This document shows positions 36,999 through 46,244 of a stretch of DNA of 64,000 nucleotides, piece after piece (the stretch's first letter is position 1; the number at the start of each line of letters is the position of its first letter). Source of the DNA: Halomonas sp. CUBES01 (GTDB taxonomy: Bacteria; Pseudomonadota; Gammaproteobacteria; Pseudomonadales; Halomonadaceae); the NCBI RefSeq assembly GCF_020991005.1, contig NZ_JAJLLW010000003.1, positions 186,001-250,000 on the forward strand. Direction: 5' to 3'. The notes under the pieces were generated by a model. That model worked only from the letters and a program-made list of their open reading frames with translations. It was not told the DNA's origin and did no database searches. Made by a program: the position numbers and the translations under genes.

Positions 36999-38735
36999 GT
37001 GACTGAATCAGGCTGGGTCCTCTATAAACGTTTATTGAGTTATGTAAAGCCGCACTGGCGTGCCTTTAGCCTGGCGATCGTGGGGTTCGTCATTTACGCC
37101 GCGTCGAGTACGGCGCTGGCGGAGATGATGAAACGCCTGATTGACGGCATTCAAAACCCCGACGCCTCTTTCCGGCTATTTCTACCGATGTTCGTGATTA
37201 TCATGTTTACCGCACGGGGCATCGGTACCTTTCTTAGCACCTATTTCATGGCCTACGTCGGGCGCTATGTCATTCATACCCTGCGCTGCGATGTCTTTGC
37301 GCATATGCTGCACCTGCCCGGCAAGTTCTTCGACCACCACTCGAGCGGTCACCTGGTGTCGCGGGTCACCTATCATGTGGAGCAGGTCGCGGGTGCGGCG
37401 ACCAAGGCGTTCACGATTCTGCTGCGCGAAGGGCTGTTTGTGATTGGCCTGCTGGGCTATCTGTTCTGGACCAACTGGCTACTGACGCTGCTATTCCTGG
37501 GCGTTACCCCGATTATCGCCGGCGTTGTCAGCTACGCCAGCAAGCGTTTCCGGCGACTGTCCAAGCGTATCCAGCACTCCATGGGGGACGTCACCCACGT
37601 GGCCTCCGAGGCGCTATCTGGACACCGCGTGGTGCGTACCCACGGTGCCGAGTCCTACGAGCGACAGCGGTTTGAGCGCGTCAGCGAAGAAAACCGCCGC
37701 CAAAGCATGAAAGAAGCCATGACCCGCGCCATCAGTTCGCCGGTCATCTTGATTCTGGTGGCGATTTCCATGGCCATTCTGGTCTGGTTGGCCATGGCGC
37801 CTTCCCTGATGGCGAGCATGACACCGGGGGAGTTTGTTGCCTTTATTACCGCAGCGGCGCTGATGATCAAGCCGGTTCGTCAGCTGACGGAAATCAATAG
37901 CGAAATACAGAAAGGCATCGCGGCGGCCGCCGAGCTGTTCGGCCTGATGGATCTAACCCCGGAAAAGGATAGTGGCACCTACCGCGTCGAGCGGCTGGCG
38001 GGGAGCGTCAAGCTTGAAAACGTCAGTTTCCGGTATGCCGATGACCAGCCCTATGTGCTTCGCGACATCAATCTGGAAGTGGCGCCCGGTGAAATGGTCG
38101 CCATTGTAGGGCGCTCCGGTAGCGGCAAGTCGACCCTGGTGAGCTTGCTGCCGCGTTTCTACCATACCAGTGAAGGGCGCATTACCGTCGATGAGGTGGC
38201 CCTTGAAACGTACGCATTGCGCCCCTTACGCCAGCAGATGGCGCTGGTGTCCCAGCAGGTGACGCTGTTCAACGCCACGATCACCGACAACATTGCCTAT
38301 GGCATCGACAACCCCGACCCGGCCGCCGTCAAGGCGGCGGCTGAGGCCGCCTACGCCGATGAATTTATTGATCAGCTGCCCCAGGGCTATGCCACGGTCG
38401 TCGGTGAGAATGGGGTGATGCTGTCAGGCGGCCAACGCCAGCGCCTGGCCATTGCCCGGGCGATTTTCAAGGATGCCCCGCTGTTGATTCTTGACGAGGC
38501 AACGTCGGCCCTGGATACCGAATCAGAGCGCTATATTCAGAAGGCGCTCGAAGACGTTTGTCAGGGGCGCACGACCTTGGTCATTGCCCATCGGCTGTCG
38601 ACCATCGAACGCGCCGACCGGATTATTGTGATGGATCAGGGGCGTATCATCGAGCAGGGCAGCCATCAAACGCTGTTGGCGGCCGGCGGTGCGTATGCCG
38701 CGCTGCATCAGCTGCAGTTTCAGGAGCCCCAGTGA
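36999..38735 (+). CDS. msbA: lipid A export ATP-binding/permease protein MsbA
   Basis: MsbA flips core-lipid A across the inner membrane. The 578-residue half-transporter has six membrane helices (about 20-310) and an ABC domain with Walker A VGRSGSGKST (about 371-380), Q-loop, signature LSGGQRQRLAIARA, Walker B LLILDEATSALD and the H-loop in VIAHRLST. It starts with GTG after TAGGAG. The stop overlaps the lpxK start by 4 bases; msbA-lpxK coupling is the E. coli arrangement. In Pseudomonas, as I recall, exbB/exbD-like genes occupy this slot. Confidence 0.96.
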   Translation: MTESGWVLYKRLLSYVKPHWRAFSLAIVGFVIYAASSTALAEMMKRLIDGIQNPDASFRLFLPMFVIIMFTARGIGTFLSTYFMAYVGRYVIHTLRCDVFAHMLHLPGKFFDHHSSGHLVSRVTYHVEQVAGAATKAFTILLREGLFVIGLLGYLFWTNWLLTLLFLGVTPIIAGVVSYASKRFRRLSKRIQHSMGDVTHVASEALSGHRVVRTHGAESYERQRFERVSEENRRQSMKEAMTRAISSPVILILVAISMAILVWLAMAPSLMASMTPGEFVAFITAAALMIKPVRQLTEINSEIQKGIAAAAELFGLMDLTPEKDSGTYRVERLAGSVKLENVSFRYADDQPYVLRDINLEVAPGEMVAIVGRSGSGKSTLVSLLPRFYHTSEGRITVDEVALETYALRPLRQQMALVSQQVTLFNATITDNIAYGIDNPDPAAVKAAAEAAYADEFIDQLPQGYATVVGENGVMLSGGQRQRLAIARAIFKDAPLLILDEATSALDTESERYIQKALEDVCQGRTTLVIAHRLSTIERADRIIVMDQGRIIEQGSHQTLLAAGGAYAALHQLQFQEPQ

Positions 38736-39727
38736 GCCTAGCCGACCGCTGGTTGGCCGGCGCCTATCAGGGAAGTCGCTGGCTGTGGCCGCTGCGGCCG
38801 CTGGGTCGGCTTTATCAATGGCTCATGCAGCGCCGGGCGAGCCAGTACGCGCGCGGAAAGCGCCCCGTCTGGCGCACGCCTGTTCCGGTGATCGTCGTCG
38901 GCAACATTACCCTGGGCGGCACCGGCAAGTCGCCGTTGGTGGCCTGGCTTGGGCGCTGGCTGACGGCTCAGGGGTGGTCGCCGGGCATTGTGTCCCGCGG
39001 TTATGGCGGGCGAACCCACGACCACCCGCTGCGGGTGACCACGACCACCCCGGTGGAGGAAAGCGGTGATGAACCGCTGATGCTCGCCCAGCAAACCGGT
39101 CTGCCGGTGGTGGTCGACCCCCAGCGAGGTCGGGGCGCAGCCGCGCTGGTGGAAGCCGGCTGCGACGTGATTATCAGCGACGATGGCTTGCAGCATCTTG
39201 CCCTGGCGCGCGATATTGAACTGGTGGTAATCGATGGCGCCCGCGGGTTGGGCAATGGCGACTGCCTGCCGGCAGGCCCGTTACGCGAGCCGCCGAGCCG
39301 CTTGAAGAGCGTTGATGCCGTGATCGTCAATGGCGACATCGCGACCCCGCTGCCGGTGGAGACCGTTTCCATGTGTCTGGTGCCCTCCGGCTGGCGTCGC
39401 CTGAGCGATGGCCAGCGCCTCCCGCTTACGCCGCTGCCGTTCAGCGGGCCGGTTAATGCGCTGGCCGCTATCGGCAATCCCGAGCGCTTCTTCGCCACGT
39501 TGGCGTCGCTCGGGGTCGTGGGAGAGTGGCACCCGTTGGCGGATCATCAGCCGTTGACCGAGGCGCTGTTGAGGCCGCTGCGCGGGCGTCCGCTGGTGAT
39601 GACGGCCAAGGATGCCGTGAAATGCCAGAAAATTGCCCCGCCCGATAGTTGGGTTCTCGATGTGGAAGCGTCGCTTCCACCTGAATTTGCGCATTGGCTG
39701 ACAGGCAAACTGTCAGCGCTTACCTGA
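38732..39727 (+). CDS. lpxK: tetraacyldisaccharide 4'-kinase LpxK
   Basis: LpxK phosphorylates the 4' position of the lipid A disaccharide, a late inner-membrane step. The 331-residue protein (E. coli 328) has one N-terminal hydrophobic segment and the P-loop VVGNITLGGTGKSPLV, followed by SRGYGGR and DVIISDDGLQHLAL with its catalytic-base region, and a C-terminal MTAKDAVKC motif. GTG 38732 overlaps the msbA stop and has CAGGAG upstream. A longer frame from 38558 lies inside msbA. ycaR follows after 16 bases. Confidence 0.95.
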   Translation: MSLADRWLAGAYQGSRWLWPLRPLGRLYQWLMQRRASQYARGKRPVWRTPVPVIVVGNITLGGTGKSPLVAWLGRWLTAQGWSPGIVSRGYGGRTHDHPLRVTTTTPVEESGDEPLMLAQQTGLPVVVDPQRGRGAAALVEAGCDVIISDDGLQHLALARDIELVVIDGARGLGNGDCLPAGPLREPPSRLKSVDAVIVNGDIATPLPVETVSMCLVPSGWRRLSDGQRLPLTPLPFSGPVNALAAIGNPERFFATLASLGVVGEWHPLADHQPLTEALLRPLRGRPLVMTAKDAVKCQKIAPPDSWVLDVEASLPPEFAHWLTGKLSALT

Positions 39728-39743
39728 GGTAGGAGAAACGCTC

Positions 39744-39953
39744 ATGGATAAGGAACTGCTGGCGATGTTGGTCTGCCCGCTGTGTCAAGGCAAGCTGAAA
39801 TACGACCGCGAGGCCCAGGAGCTGCGGTGTGTTTACGATGGCCTGGCCTACGCGATCGAGGAAGGTATCCCGGTCATGCTGCCTGAAGCCGCGCGCCCCC
39901 TGGATGTCGACGAAAAGCTACCCCCCTCGCCGGGTCGCACAGGAGAGGGTTGA
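39744..39953 (+). CDS. ycaR: Trm112-like protein YcaR
   Basis: This 69-residue protein of the UPF0434/Trm112p family has the N-terminal MDKELLAMLVCPLCQGKL with a CPLC pair, then the L-R-C-V-Y-D-G-L-A-Y-A-I-E-E-G-I-P-V-M-L-P-E-A-A-R segment typical of YcaR. Eukaryotic Trm112 is a zinc-binding methyltransferase activator; the bacterial role is not established. It sits between lpxK and kdsB as in E. coli and Pseudomonas. Its stop codon abuts the kdsB ATG directly. Confidence 0.93.
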   Translation: MDKELLAMLVCPLCQGKLKYDREAQELRCVYDGLAYAIEEGIPVMLPEAARPLDVDEKLPPSPGRTGEG

Positions 39954-40730
39954 ATGAGCTTGGCGTTTACCGTGGTAATCCCCGCGCGCTATGGGTCAAG
40001 TCGGCTGCCGGGCAAGCCGCTGCTGGACATCGCCGGCGAACCAATGATCGCCCACGTTTGGCGGCGTGCCTGTCAGAGCCGGGCGAGCCGGGTGGTGGTT
40101 GCCACCGACGATGCGCGTATTAAAGCCGCCTTGAAGCCCTACGGGGCCGAGGTGGTGATGACGCGCCAGGACCACGCGTCAGGCACCGACCGGCTGGCCG
40201 AGGTCGCCGACCAGCTGGCGCTGGGCGAGGCCGAACTGGTGGTCAATGTTCAGGGCGATGAGCCATTGATTCCCCCGGCGCTGATCGATCAGGTCGCGGA
40301 GCGGCTGGCAGGCGATGACCGGGCATCCATCGCCACGCTCGCGGAGCCGATCACGGATGTCGACGCGCTGTTCAATCCCAACGTGGTAAAGGTCGTGCGG
40401 TCATTGCAAGGGCGCGCGCTGTATTTCTCAAGGGCGCCGATTCCCTGGGATCGTGAGCAGTTTTCTTCCCCGCCGTCGTTGCTGGGCACCGATGCGTGGC
40501 TGCGCCACATTGGCCTTTACGCCTATCGGGTGAGTTTTCTGCACGCTTACTGGGATTGGCCGGCCTCGAGCCTTGAGCAGTTGGAGCAGCTCGAGCAGCT
40601 GCGTGCCCTGCAGAATGGCCATGTCATCCAGGTCGCCCTTGCCTGCGACATCAATCCGGCAGGGGTCGATACGGCCGAGGATCTCGACCGGGTACGCGCG
40701 CTATTGTCCCCAGCATCGCAGAAGGAGTAA
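39954..40730 (+). CDS. kdsB: 3-deoxy-manno-octulosonate cytidylyltransferase KdsB
   Basis: KdsB makes CMP-Kdo, the activated sugar for the LPS inner core. The 258-residue nucleotidyltransferase has the N-terminal [15 protein letters not shown] loop, [34 protein letters not shown] and [13 protein letters not shown] run of LEQ triplets ([14 protein letters not shown]) replaces the usual two-copy segment of the family and is a mild expansion. ATG immediately follows the ycaR stop, so translation is coupled. A 3-base gap separates it from the phosphatase gene. Confidence 0.95.
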   Translation: MSLAFTVVIPARYGSSRLPGKPLLDIAGEPMIAHVWRRACQSRASRVVVATDDARIKAALKPYGAEVVMTRQDHASGTDRLAEVADQLALGEAELVVNVQGDEPLIPPALIDQVAERLAGDDRASIATLAEPITDVDALFNPNVVKVVRSLQGRALYFSRAPIPWDREQFSSPPSLLGTDAWLRHIGLYAYRVSFLHAYWDWPASSLEQLEQLEQLRALQNGHVIQVALACDINPAGVDTAEDLDRVRALLSPASQKE

Positions 40731-40733
40731 GTC

Positions 40734-41198
40734 GTGAACGTGTTGTTTGTTTGCCTGGGTAATATCTGTCGCTCGCCGACCGCGGAAGGCGTGTTTCGCC
40801 GCGCCTTGGCGCGTGCCGGTTGGCAAGATCGTGTGGATGTCGATTCCTGTGGCGTCGGTGATTGGCATCTGGGTAAAGCGCCCGACCCGCGCGCGCAGGC
40901 GGCGGCCCGCCAACGGGGCGTCGATATCAGTGGTCTGAGGGCGCGCCAGTTGGTGCCTGAGGATTTCATGGAGTACGACTATGTGCTGGGTATGGATCAC
41001 GATAATCTGCGCGCCATGCTGGCCATGAAGCCCGAGCAGGCCCGTGCGCATGTCGGGTTGCTGCTCGACTTTGCTGACGTGTCCGAAAGCGAAGTGCCGG
41101 ACCCGTATTACGGTGGCGATGATGGCTTCGAGCACGTCCTGAACCTGCTGGAAGCCGCTGCTGATGGACTGGTCGATCACCTCCAGCGTGGCCGTTGA
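40734..41198 (+). CDS. low molecular weight protein-tyrosine phosphatase
   Basis: The 154-residue protein has the LMW-PTP P-loop C7-LGNIC-R13-S near the N-terminus and the general-acid motif DPYY (in VPDPYYGGDDG) near residue 123. Bacterial members dephosphorylate tyrosine kinases of the capsule/exopolysaccharide system or other targets; no such kinase is encoded nearby, so the substrate is unknown. GTG 40734 has AAGGAG upstream. It overlaps murB by 35 bases if murB starts at 41164. The kdsB-ptp-murB-rne order is as I recall from Pseudomonas. Confidence 0.93.
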   Translation: MNVLFVCLGNICRSPTAEGVFRRALARAGWQDRVDVDSCGVGDWHLGKAPDPRAQAAARQRGVDISGLRARQLVPEDFMEYDYVLGMDHDNLRAMLAMKPEQARAHVGLLLDFADVSESEVPDPYYGGDDGFEHVLNLLEAAADGLVDHLQRGR

Positions 41199-42216
41199 GG
41201 TGGCAGCGTGTGTCGTACAGCGTGAGGTAGACCTGCGCCATGCCAACACCCTGCGTCTGCCGTGTGTGGCCGAGCGTTATGCCGCGCCGCGCACGCTGGC
41301 CCAGCTGCAGCAGGTGCTTGCCGTGGCCCGCCGTGAAGGCTGCTCGATAACGCTGCTCGGCGGTGGCAGCAATGTGCTGCTGCCCGAGACGTTGAGCGGT
41401 ATCGTCATCCGACCGGCACTCAACCAGTGGTGGCTGGAAGCGGATGCGCATGGGCTCACGGCCCACGTGGGTGCGGGGGTCAATTGGCATCAGCTGGTCA
41501 TGGCATTGGCGACTGCAGGGCTGTGGGGCGCCGAAAACCTGGCCCTGATTCCTGGCGATTGCGGTGCCGCGCCGGTGCAGAACATCGGCGCGTACGGCGT
41601 GGAGCTTGCCGACCGCTTGAAGGCGGTGCAAGTGGTTGAGCGGGCCACCGGTGAGACGCGTTGGTTAAGTTCTGATGCCTGTCAATTTGGCTATCGTGAC
41701 AGTATCTTCAAGGGCGAGCTCGCCGACAGCGTGGTGATCACCCAGCTGCAGCTGCGTGTCTCGCGCCAGCCCAAGGCCAGGCTGGACTACGGCGATCTGG
41801 CGTCGCGGGTGTCGGCATCGCCCACGCCGCTGGCGGTGGCCAATGCGGTGTGCGCGGTGCGCCGTGAAAAGTTGCCCGACCCGGAGCAGTTGGCCAATGC
41901 GGGCAGTTTTTTCAAGAATCCTGTCGTGCCGGATCAACAGGCGAATGCGTTGCGCGAGCGCTACCCTGCTATGCCGTGTTTTCCCCAGGGAAACGGGCTG
42001 ACAAAGCTGGCGGCGGGCTGGCTCATCGACCAGTGCGGGCTGAAAGGCTTTCGTCAGGGCGCCTTCGGGGTTCACGAGCGACAGGCGCTGGTGCTGGTGC
42101 ATTTTGGCGGCGGCAATCGCCAGGGCCTGCTGGCGCTGGCCGATACGGTCGCGGGTAAGGTGGCCGCGCGTTTTGCGGTTACGCTGACCCCGGAGCCGCG
42201 CCTGATAGAGACGTGA
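41164..42216 (+). CDS. murB: UDP-N-acetylenolpyruvoylglucosamine reductase MurB
   Basis: MurB reduces UDP-GlcNAc-enolpyruvate to UDP-MurNAc using NADPH and FAD. The 350-residue FAD protein has the ITLLGGGSNVLL FAD loop, PGDCGAAPVQNIGAYGVEL, FGYRDSIFK, the catalytic Ser in NAGSFFKNPVV and the C-terminal AAGWLIDQCGLKGF of type I MurB. The start is uncertain: ATG 41164 overlaps the phosphatase gene by 35 bases, but GTG codons nearby (for example 41188) would also give a normal N-terminus. A strong terminator follows. Confidence 0.94.
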   Translation: MDWSITSSVAVEVAACVVQREVDLRHANTLRLPCVAERYAAPRTLAQLQQVLAVARREGCSITLLGGGSNVLLPETLSGIVIRPALNQWWLEADAHGLTAHVGAGVNWHQLVMALATAGLWGAENLALIPGDCGAAPVQNIGAYGVELADRLKAVQVVERATGETRWLSSDACQFGYRDSIFKGELADSVVITQLQLRVSRQPKARLDYGDLASRVSASPTPLAVANAVCAVRREKLPDPEQLANAGSFFKNPVVPDQQANALRERYPAMPCFPQGNGLTKLAAGWLIDQCGLKGFRQGAFGVHERQALVLVHFGGGNRQGLLALADTVAGKVAARFAVTLTPEPRLIET

Positions 42217-42237
42217 GCGGCGATACTTGCCAGGCAT

Positions 42238-42269
42238 AAAAACGCCCCGCTTAAAAGCGGGGCGTTTTC
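42238..42269. terminator. bidirectional terminator between murB and rne
   Basis: AAAACGCCCCGCTT (42239-42252) pairs with AAGCGGGGCGTTTT (42255-42268) in a near-perfect GC stem with A and T flanks on both sides. It serves the convergent murB and rne genes. Confidence 0.93.
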
Positions 42270-42289
42270 GTTTCAAGGCGCGTCAGCGA

Positions 42290-45200
42290 TCAATCGGAGC
42301 TGGCGTCCTGGGTCTGCTGCTTGCGCCGTTCGCGGGGATCATTGTGAGCGCGGCTGCGACGCCGACGCGGTTTGGCCGCCTCGTCGGCGACCGCGTCACC
42401 CTTGGGCGGCGCAGGTTGCGCTTCTTTGGGCGTTGCGGCTGGCTCGGCGGGTGTTTCCGGCGTAGCGTTGGCGGTGGGCGTTGTGGCCTGCGCGTCAGCC
42501 GGCTCGGCATCCGCCTGGGCCTTAGCTGCGTCGTTAGCGTCGCTGGCTTGAGGCGTGGCTGCCGGTGTGTCCGTTGACGCCTCGCTTGCGGCAGGCGTTG
42601 GCGCCGCCTCTGTCGCCGCAGGCTTGTTGGCATCGGCTTTCGCTTCGCCTGTATCTACCGGGGCGGTCACGTCGTCTGCCGTTTCAGTCGCCGTCGCGGC
42701 AGGCGTATCAACCTGCGGCTGAGCATCACCGGCGTCCTGATCCGTCGACGCCTTGGGGTCTACCAGCGGTGCTTCGGTAGGGGCCGAAGGCGCCACTGCT
42801 TCCTCAGGAGACGCGGCGGCAGGGGGCGCTGATGCCTGGGTGTCCGCCGGGGCGTCGGCAGTCTTGGCGTCCTCTTGAGCGGACGTATCGGCGGGCGCCT
42901 GGGCCGTCTGGCTCACGTCGTCTTCAGTCGGCGATGCGCTGTCAGCAGCCTGACGCGACGCCTTCTTGGACTGACGACGCTGGTGCGTCGACTTGCGCGC
43001 TTTGGACGCTTCGGCGACGGGGCGCTCTGCGGTCGTTGCGGCTTCGTCGCTGCTGTCATCATCGGCAGCACTACCGGCCGGTTGCGCCGCATCGGCCTGG
43101 GTGTTGCTGTCTTCAGGCGTCTTAGCACTATCCTCAGCGACAGGAGACGTCGGCTGAGAGGCTTCCTCTTGAGTCGCCGACGCGCTATCCGCGCGGGTGT
43201 CGCTAGACGGGCTTGCGTCCTGGTCAGGCGTGCTGGCGTCTGCGCTCGGCGCTTCGGCGGCCTCGGCCTGAAGCTTCAGCTGTTCGGCTTCCGCCTTCGG
43301 GTTGATCGCCTGCTTGCGGGTGCGCTGACGCGGATTGTTACGCGTGCGCTTGGGCTTGCCGTCATCCTGTTTGGCGGCAGGGGCCTCGGCGCCGGCGCTA
43401 TCCTGACCCTGATCGATGTCAGCTTTTGCGTTGCGTGGCGCGTCCCGGTTTGAGTCGCGGCGAGCCTTGGCGGGCGCGCTTTTGCCCGAGGCCTCGCTGT
43501 CGCTGTCTTTCGCGGAATCCGGCGTGGTATCTTTCTGACGGCTGGGCTTGTTGGCGCTGTCCTGACCGGTGCTGCCGTCGTCCTGCTGAGGATGGCGGCG
43601 GCGGTTGCGGGTCCGGCTGGGGCCGTTGCGCTTGTCTTTATCGCCGCTATCGTTGTCGGCGCTGCGCGACGCGTTATTCCGCTGGGTATTCTTGGCGCTG
43701 CTTTCCTCACGCTCGGCATCGCGCTCGCGTTTCGGCGGCGCTTCCTTGCGTGCGGGGGCAGGCCGCTGCTCGGCGGTTTTGCGCGGTGCGGCGGGTTCGG
43801 GCTCCGACTTGGTGGGCTTGGCCGGCTCGGCAGGCGCAGCGCGTTGGTCGTCGCCGCCCAGCAGCTTGGCAAAGCCGCGCATGAAGCGTCCCAGCATGCT
43901 GGCATCCCCGGCGCTGCTGGTCTGTGCGGCGCCCTGCGGGGCCGGGTCGCTCTGCAGTGACGCCGGTGCGGGGGCGTTGTGGGCAACGCTTTTAACCGCG
44001 GCTTCAGCTCGCTGGGCCGGGGGCACAAAGCTGGGATCGGGCTCTTTGCCCACGTCGGTGTCGGTGGACAGCTCGAAGCTCGACAGCGTCTGGCTGTCGT
44101 CTTCGTCGAGATGATCGTCGCGCAGACGCTGAACGTCGTAGTGCGGCGTGTCCATGTCTGGATTGGGCAGCAGCACCACGCGCACGCCCTGGCGGGATTC
44201 GATATCGGCCAGCACGCTGCGTTTTTCGTTGAGCAGGTAGGTGGCCACCGGCACCGGCAGAATGGCGCGAATCTGCGCGCTGCGCTCTTTCATGGCCTCT
44301 TCTTCGATCAGGCGCATGATCGACAGGGACATCGAACGGACATCGCGGATGGTGCCCTGACCGTTACAGCGCGGGCAGACCACGCCGCTGGTTTCGCCCA
44401 GCGACGGACGCAGGCGCTGGCGGGACATCTCCATCAGGCCAAAGCGCGAGATGCGCCCGATCTGCACCCGGGCGCGATCCAGCTTGAGGGCGTCGCGCAT
44501 GCGATTTTCGACCTCGCGCTGATTGCGCGCCGGGCCCATGTCGATAAAGTCGATGACCACCAGGCCGCCAATATCGCGCAGACGCAGCTGACGGGCGATC
44601 TCGTCGGCGGCTTCGGAGTTGGTCTGCAGCGCGGTTTCTTCGATATCACTGCCGCGTGTGGCGCGGGCCGAGTTGATGTCGATGGATACCAGGGCCTCGG
44701 TATGGTCGATCACGATCGAGCCGCCCGAAGGCAGTTTGACTTCGCGCTGGTAGGCCGTTTCGATCTGCGATTCGATCTGGAAGCGCGAGAACAGCGGCAC
44801 CTCGTCGGCGTAAAGCTTGATCTTCTGCTGATAGGAGGGCATCACCTGGCGGATGAAGGCCAGCGCTTCAGCATGAATCTCTGGGCTGTCGATGAGGACT
44901 TCGCCGATATCCTGGCGCAGGTAGTCGCGCATCGCGCGGATGATCACGTTGGATTCGCGGTAGATGAGGAACGGCGCGGCGCGTTTACCGGCTTCGGTGG
45001 TGATCGACTCCCACACCTGCACAAGGTAGTCCAGATCCCACTGCAGCTCTTCAGGGCTTCGACCGATGCCTGCGGTGCGAACAATCAGGCCCATCTTGTC
45101 GGGGACGGTGAGCTGGCCCATGGCGTCTTTCAGCTGGCTGCGCTCGTCGCCTTCGATGCGCCGCGAGATACCGCCGGCACGCGGGTTGTTGGGCATCAGC

Positions 45201-45577
45201 ACCAGGAAACGGCCGGCCAGGCTGATAAAGGTGGTCAAGGCCGCGCCTTTATTGCCGCGTTCTTCCTTGTCGACCTGGACGATGACTTCCTGTCCTTCCT
45301 TGAGCACTTCTTTGATGCTTGGACGACCGGAAACGTCCTTTACAAAATATTCCCGCGAGATTTCCTTCAGCGGCAGAAAGCCATGGCGTTCGGCGCCGTA
45401 GTCGACAAAGGCGGCTTCCAGAGAGGGCTCGACGCGGGTGATCTTGCCGCGATAGATATTGGCTTTTTTCTGTTCCCTGGCGCCAGACTCGATATCCAGG
45501 TCGTATAAACGTTGTCCATCAACCAGAGCGACACGCAGCTCTTCAGGCTGGGTCGCATTGATCAGCATTCTTTTCAT
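42290..45577 (-). CDS. rne: ribonuclease E
   Basis: RNase E is the main endoribonuclease of mRNA decay and rRNA/tRNA processing and the scaffold of the degradosome. The 1095-residue product (E. coli 1061) has the S1 and RNase H-like N-terminal parts, the DNase I-like catalytic core with [13 protein letters not shown] and VVIDFIDM aspartates, and the Zn-link CPRC in [11 protein letters not shown]. An amphipathic helix [14 protein letters not shown] at about 561-575 matches the E. coli membrane-targeting segment. The rest (about 580-1095) is a disordered, Ala/Asp/Glu-rich scaffold with basic RNA-binding patches. I place the start at ATG 45577 ([18 protein letters not shown]); a longer frame upstream is the mRNA leader. 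Long-leader autoregulation is likely. Confidence 0.96.
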   Translation of the reverse strand: MKRMLINATQPEELRVALVDGQRLYDLDIESGAREQKKANIYRGKITRVEPSLEAAFVDYGAERHGFLPLKEISREYFVKDVSGRPSIKEVLKEGQEVIVQVDKEERGNKGAALTTFISLAGRFLVLMPNNPRAGGISRRIEGDERSQLKDAMGQLTVPDKMGLIVRTAGIGRSPEELQWDLDYLVQVWESITTEAGKRAAPFLIYRESNVIIRAMRDYLRQDIGEVLIDSPEIHAEALAFIRQVMPSYQQKIKLYADEVPLFSRFQIESQIETAYQREVKLPSGGSIVIDHTEALVSIDINSARATRGSDIEETALQTNSEAADEIARQLRLRDIGGLVVIDFIDMGPARNQREVENRMRDALKLDRARVQIGRISRFGLMEMSRQRLRPSLGETSGVVCPRCNGQGTIRDVRSMSLSIMRLIEEEAMKERSAQIRAILPVPVATYLLNEKRSVLADIESRQGVRVVLLPNPDMDTPHYDVQRLRDDHLDEDDSQTLSSFELSTDTDVGKEPDPSFVPPAQRAEAAVKSVAHNAPAPASLQSDPAPQGAAQTSSAGDASMLGRFMRGFAKLLGGDDQRAAPAEPAKPTKSEPEPAAPRKTAEQRPAPARKEAPPKRERDAEREESSAKNTQRNNASRSADNDSGDKDKRNGPSRTRNRRRHPQQDDGSTGQDSANKPSRQKDTTPDSAKDSDSEASGKSAPAKARRDSNRDAPRNAKADIDQGQDSAGAEAPAAKQDDGKPKRTRNNPRQRTRKQAINPKAEAEQLKLQAEAAEAPSADASTPDQDASPSSDTRADSASATQEEASQPTSPVAEDSAKTPEDSNTQADAAQPAGSAADDDSSDEAATTAERPVAEASKARKSTHQRRQSKKASRQAADSASPTEDDVSQTAQAPADTSAQEDAKTADAPADTQASAPPAAASPEEAVAPSAPTEAPLVDPKASTDQDAGDAQPQVDTPAATATETADDVTAPVDTGEAKADANKPAATEAAPTPAASEASTDTPAATPQASDANDAAKAQADAEPADAQATTPTANATPETPAEPAATPKEAQPAPPKGDAVADEAAKPRRRRSRAHNDPRERRKQQTQDASSD

Positions 45578-46142
45578 AGTGTCTCGCATAGCGAAGCGTG
45601 CCGACGAACCACCTTGAGGGGTGATGTGGCGAACCGCTGGGTGCTGCGTGCTTGTGCTCGGCGCATAGCGATGCTGACGCATTTTACCAGGAAGGCGTGA
45701 TCGCCGACCTGGCCAATTGGGCGTTGAGTACGTGGCGGAGGCAGGACATGTTTCGGTGGCTGTCACGTCCATCCGGCCCTGCTGACACCGCCAACACCTG
45801 GCATTCATCGATTCACCAACACCGACCGTCGGCACGGTGTTGAACTTTGTCGTCATAAGCAGGCAGCGCGTTGTGACGTTTCAGCGTGGCTACTTAGGAC
45901 GTGGCGTTTTAAACGATCGCCCGCCGTTGAGGGTCGGGCATGATCCTGTCTGCCGTCTTTGAAACCGGCGGCAGAGTTACTGCATTTTATTACGGAGAGG
46001 ATGGGTAATGCGTACACTGAACCACCTCTCGTGCTCCGGCCTGCGTGTTGGTCGGGCAGGCGCTGGCCAATGACAGTGATGACATCTTCAATTACCTGAT
46101 GACAACGCGATGGCATCAATGGTCTGCATCAGCCGGTAAGCG
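45578..46142 (-). promoter_or_regulatory. long 5' leader of rne
   Basis: About 565 nt separate the predicted rne start site from its ATG, with no supportable rne-strand gene inside. E. coli rne has a 361-nt leader whose hairpins let RNase E cut its own mRNA; a leader of this size here suggests the same feedback. One visible stem is CTGCCG (45950-45955) with CGGCAG (45969-45974). A decayed + strand ORF overlaps the far end. No 5'-leader family model was checked. Confidence 0.6.
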
Positions 46143-46155
46143 CTTTGGAATATAA
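46008..46155 (+). pseudogene. frameshifted remnant of a small exported peptide gene
   Basis: GGAGAGG (45994-46000) lies 7 bases before ATG 46008, which opens MRTLNHLSCSGLRV and then stops after 21 codons. In the +1 shifted frame, from 46048, the sequence continues LVGQALANDSDDIFNYLMTT to a TAA at 46155. Read together these look like a signal peptide with an ALA|ND cleavage site and a short acidic mature part. The shift breaks it, so I call a decayed gene; a sequencing error or chance reading is possible. It runs opposite to the rne leader. Confidence 0.35.
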
Positions 46156-46177
46156 CAGTAAAGCTAACGACCAGCAA
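46149..46177 (-). promoter_or_regulatory. rne promoter (extended -10)
   Basis: On the - strand, TTGCTG (-35, plus-strand 46172-46177), a 17-base spacer, then TG-T-TATATT (-10 at 46149-46154) is a strong sigma-70 match with an extended -10. Predicted start is near 46142. The -35 abuts TTGACG (46178-46183) on the + strand, which with TAGAAT (46204-46209, spacer 20) may serve rluC, so the two genes would be fired back to back. Confidence 0.65.
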
Positions 46178-46244
46178 TTGACGCATTGGGGGTTGGTCTA
46201 CGGTAGAATGCCGTTTTTTAGCCTATATGCAGGAGTGCGCGGCA

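Noticed and set aside
40561..40605. LEQ triplet run in kdsB as an unusual repeat
   Set aside because: KdsB proteins commonly carry one or two LEQ-type copies here, so the run is only a mild expansion.
43979..45508. 509-codon open frame antisense to rne
   Set aside because: It is the complement of conserved RNase E catalytic sequence; no independent support.
45853..46119. 88-codon - strand ORF upstream of rne
   Set aside because: It falls within the predicted rne leader, has no ribosome-binding site or recognisable features.
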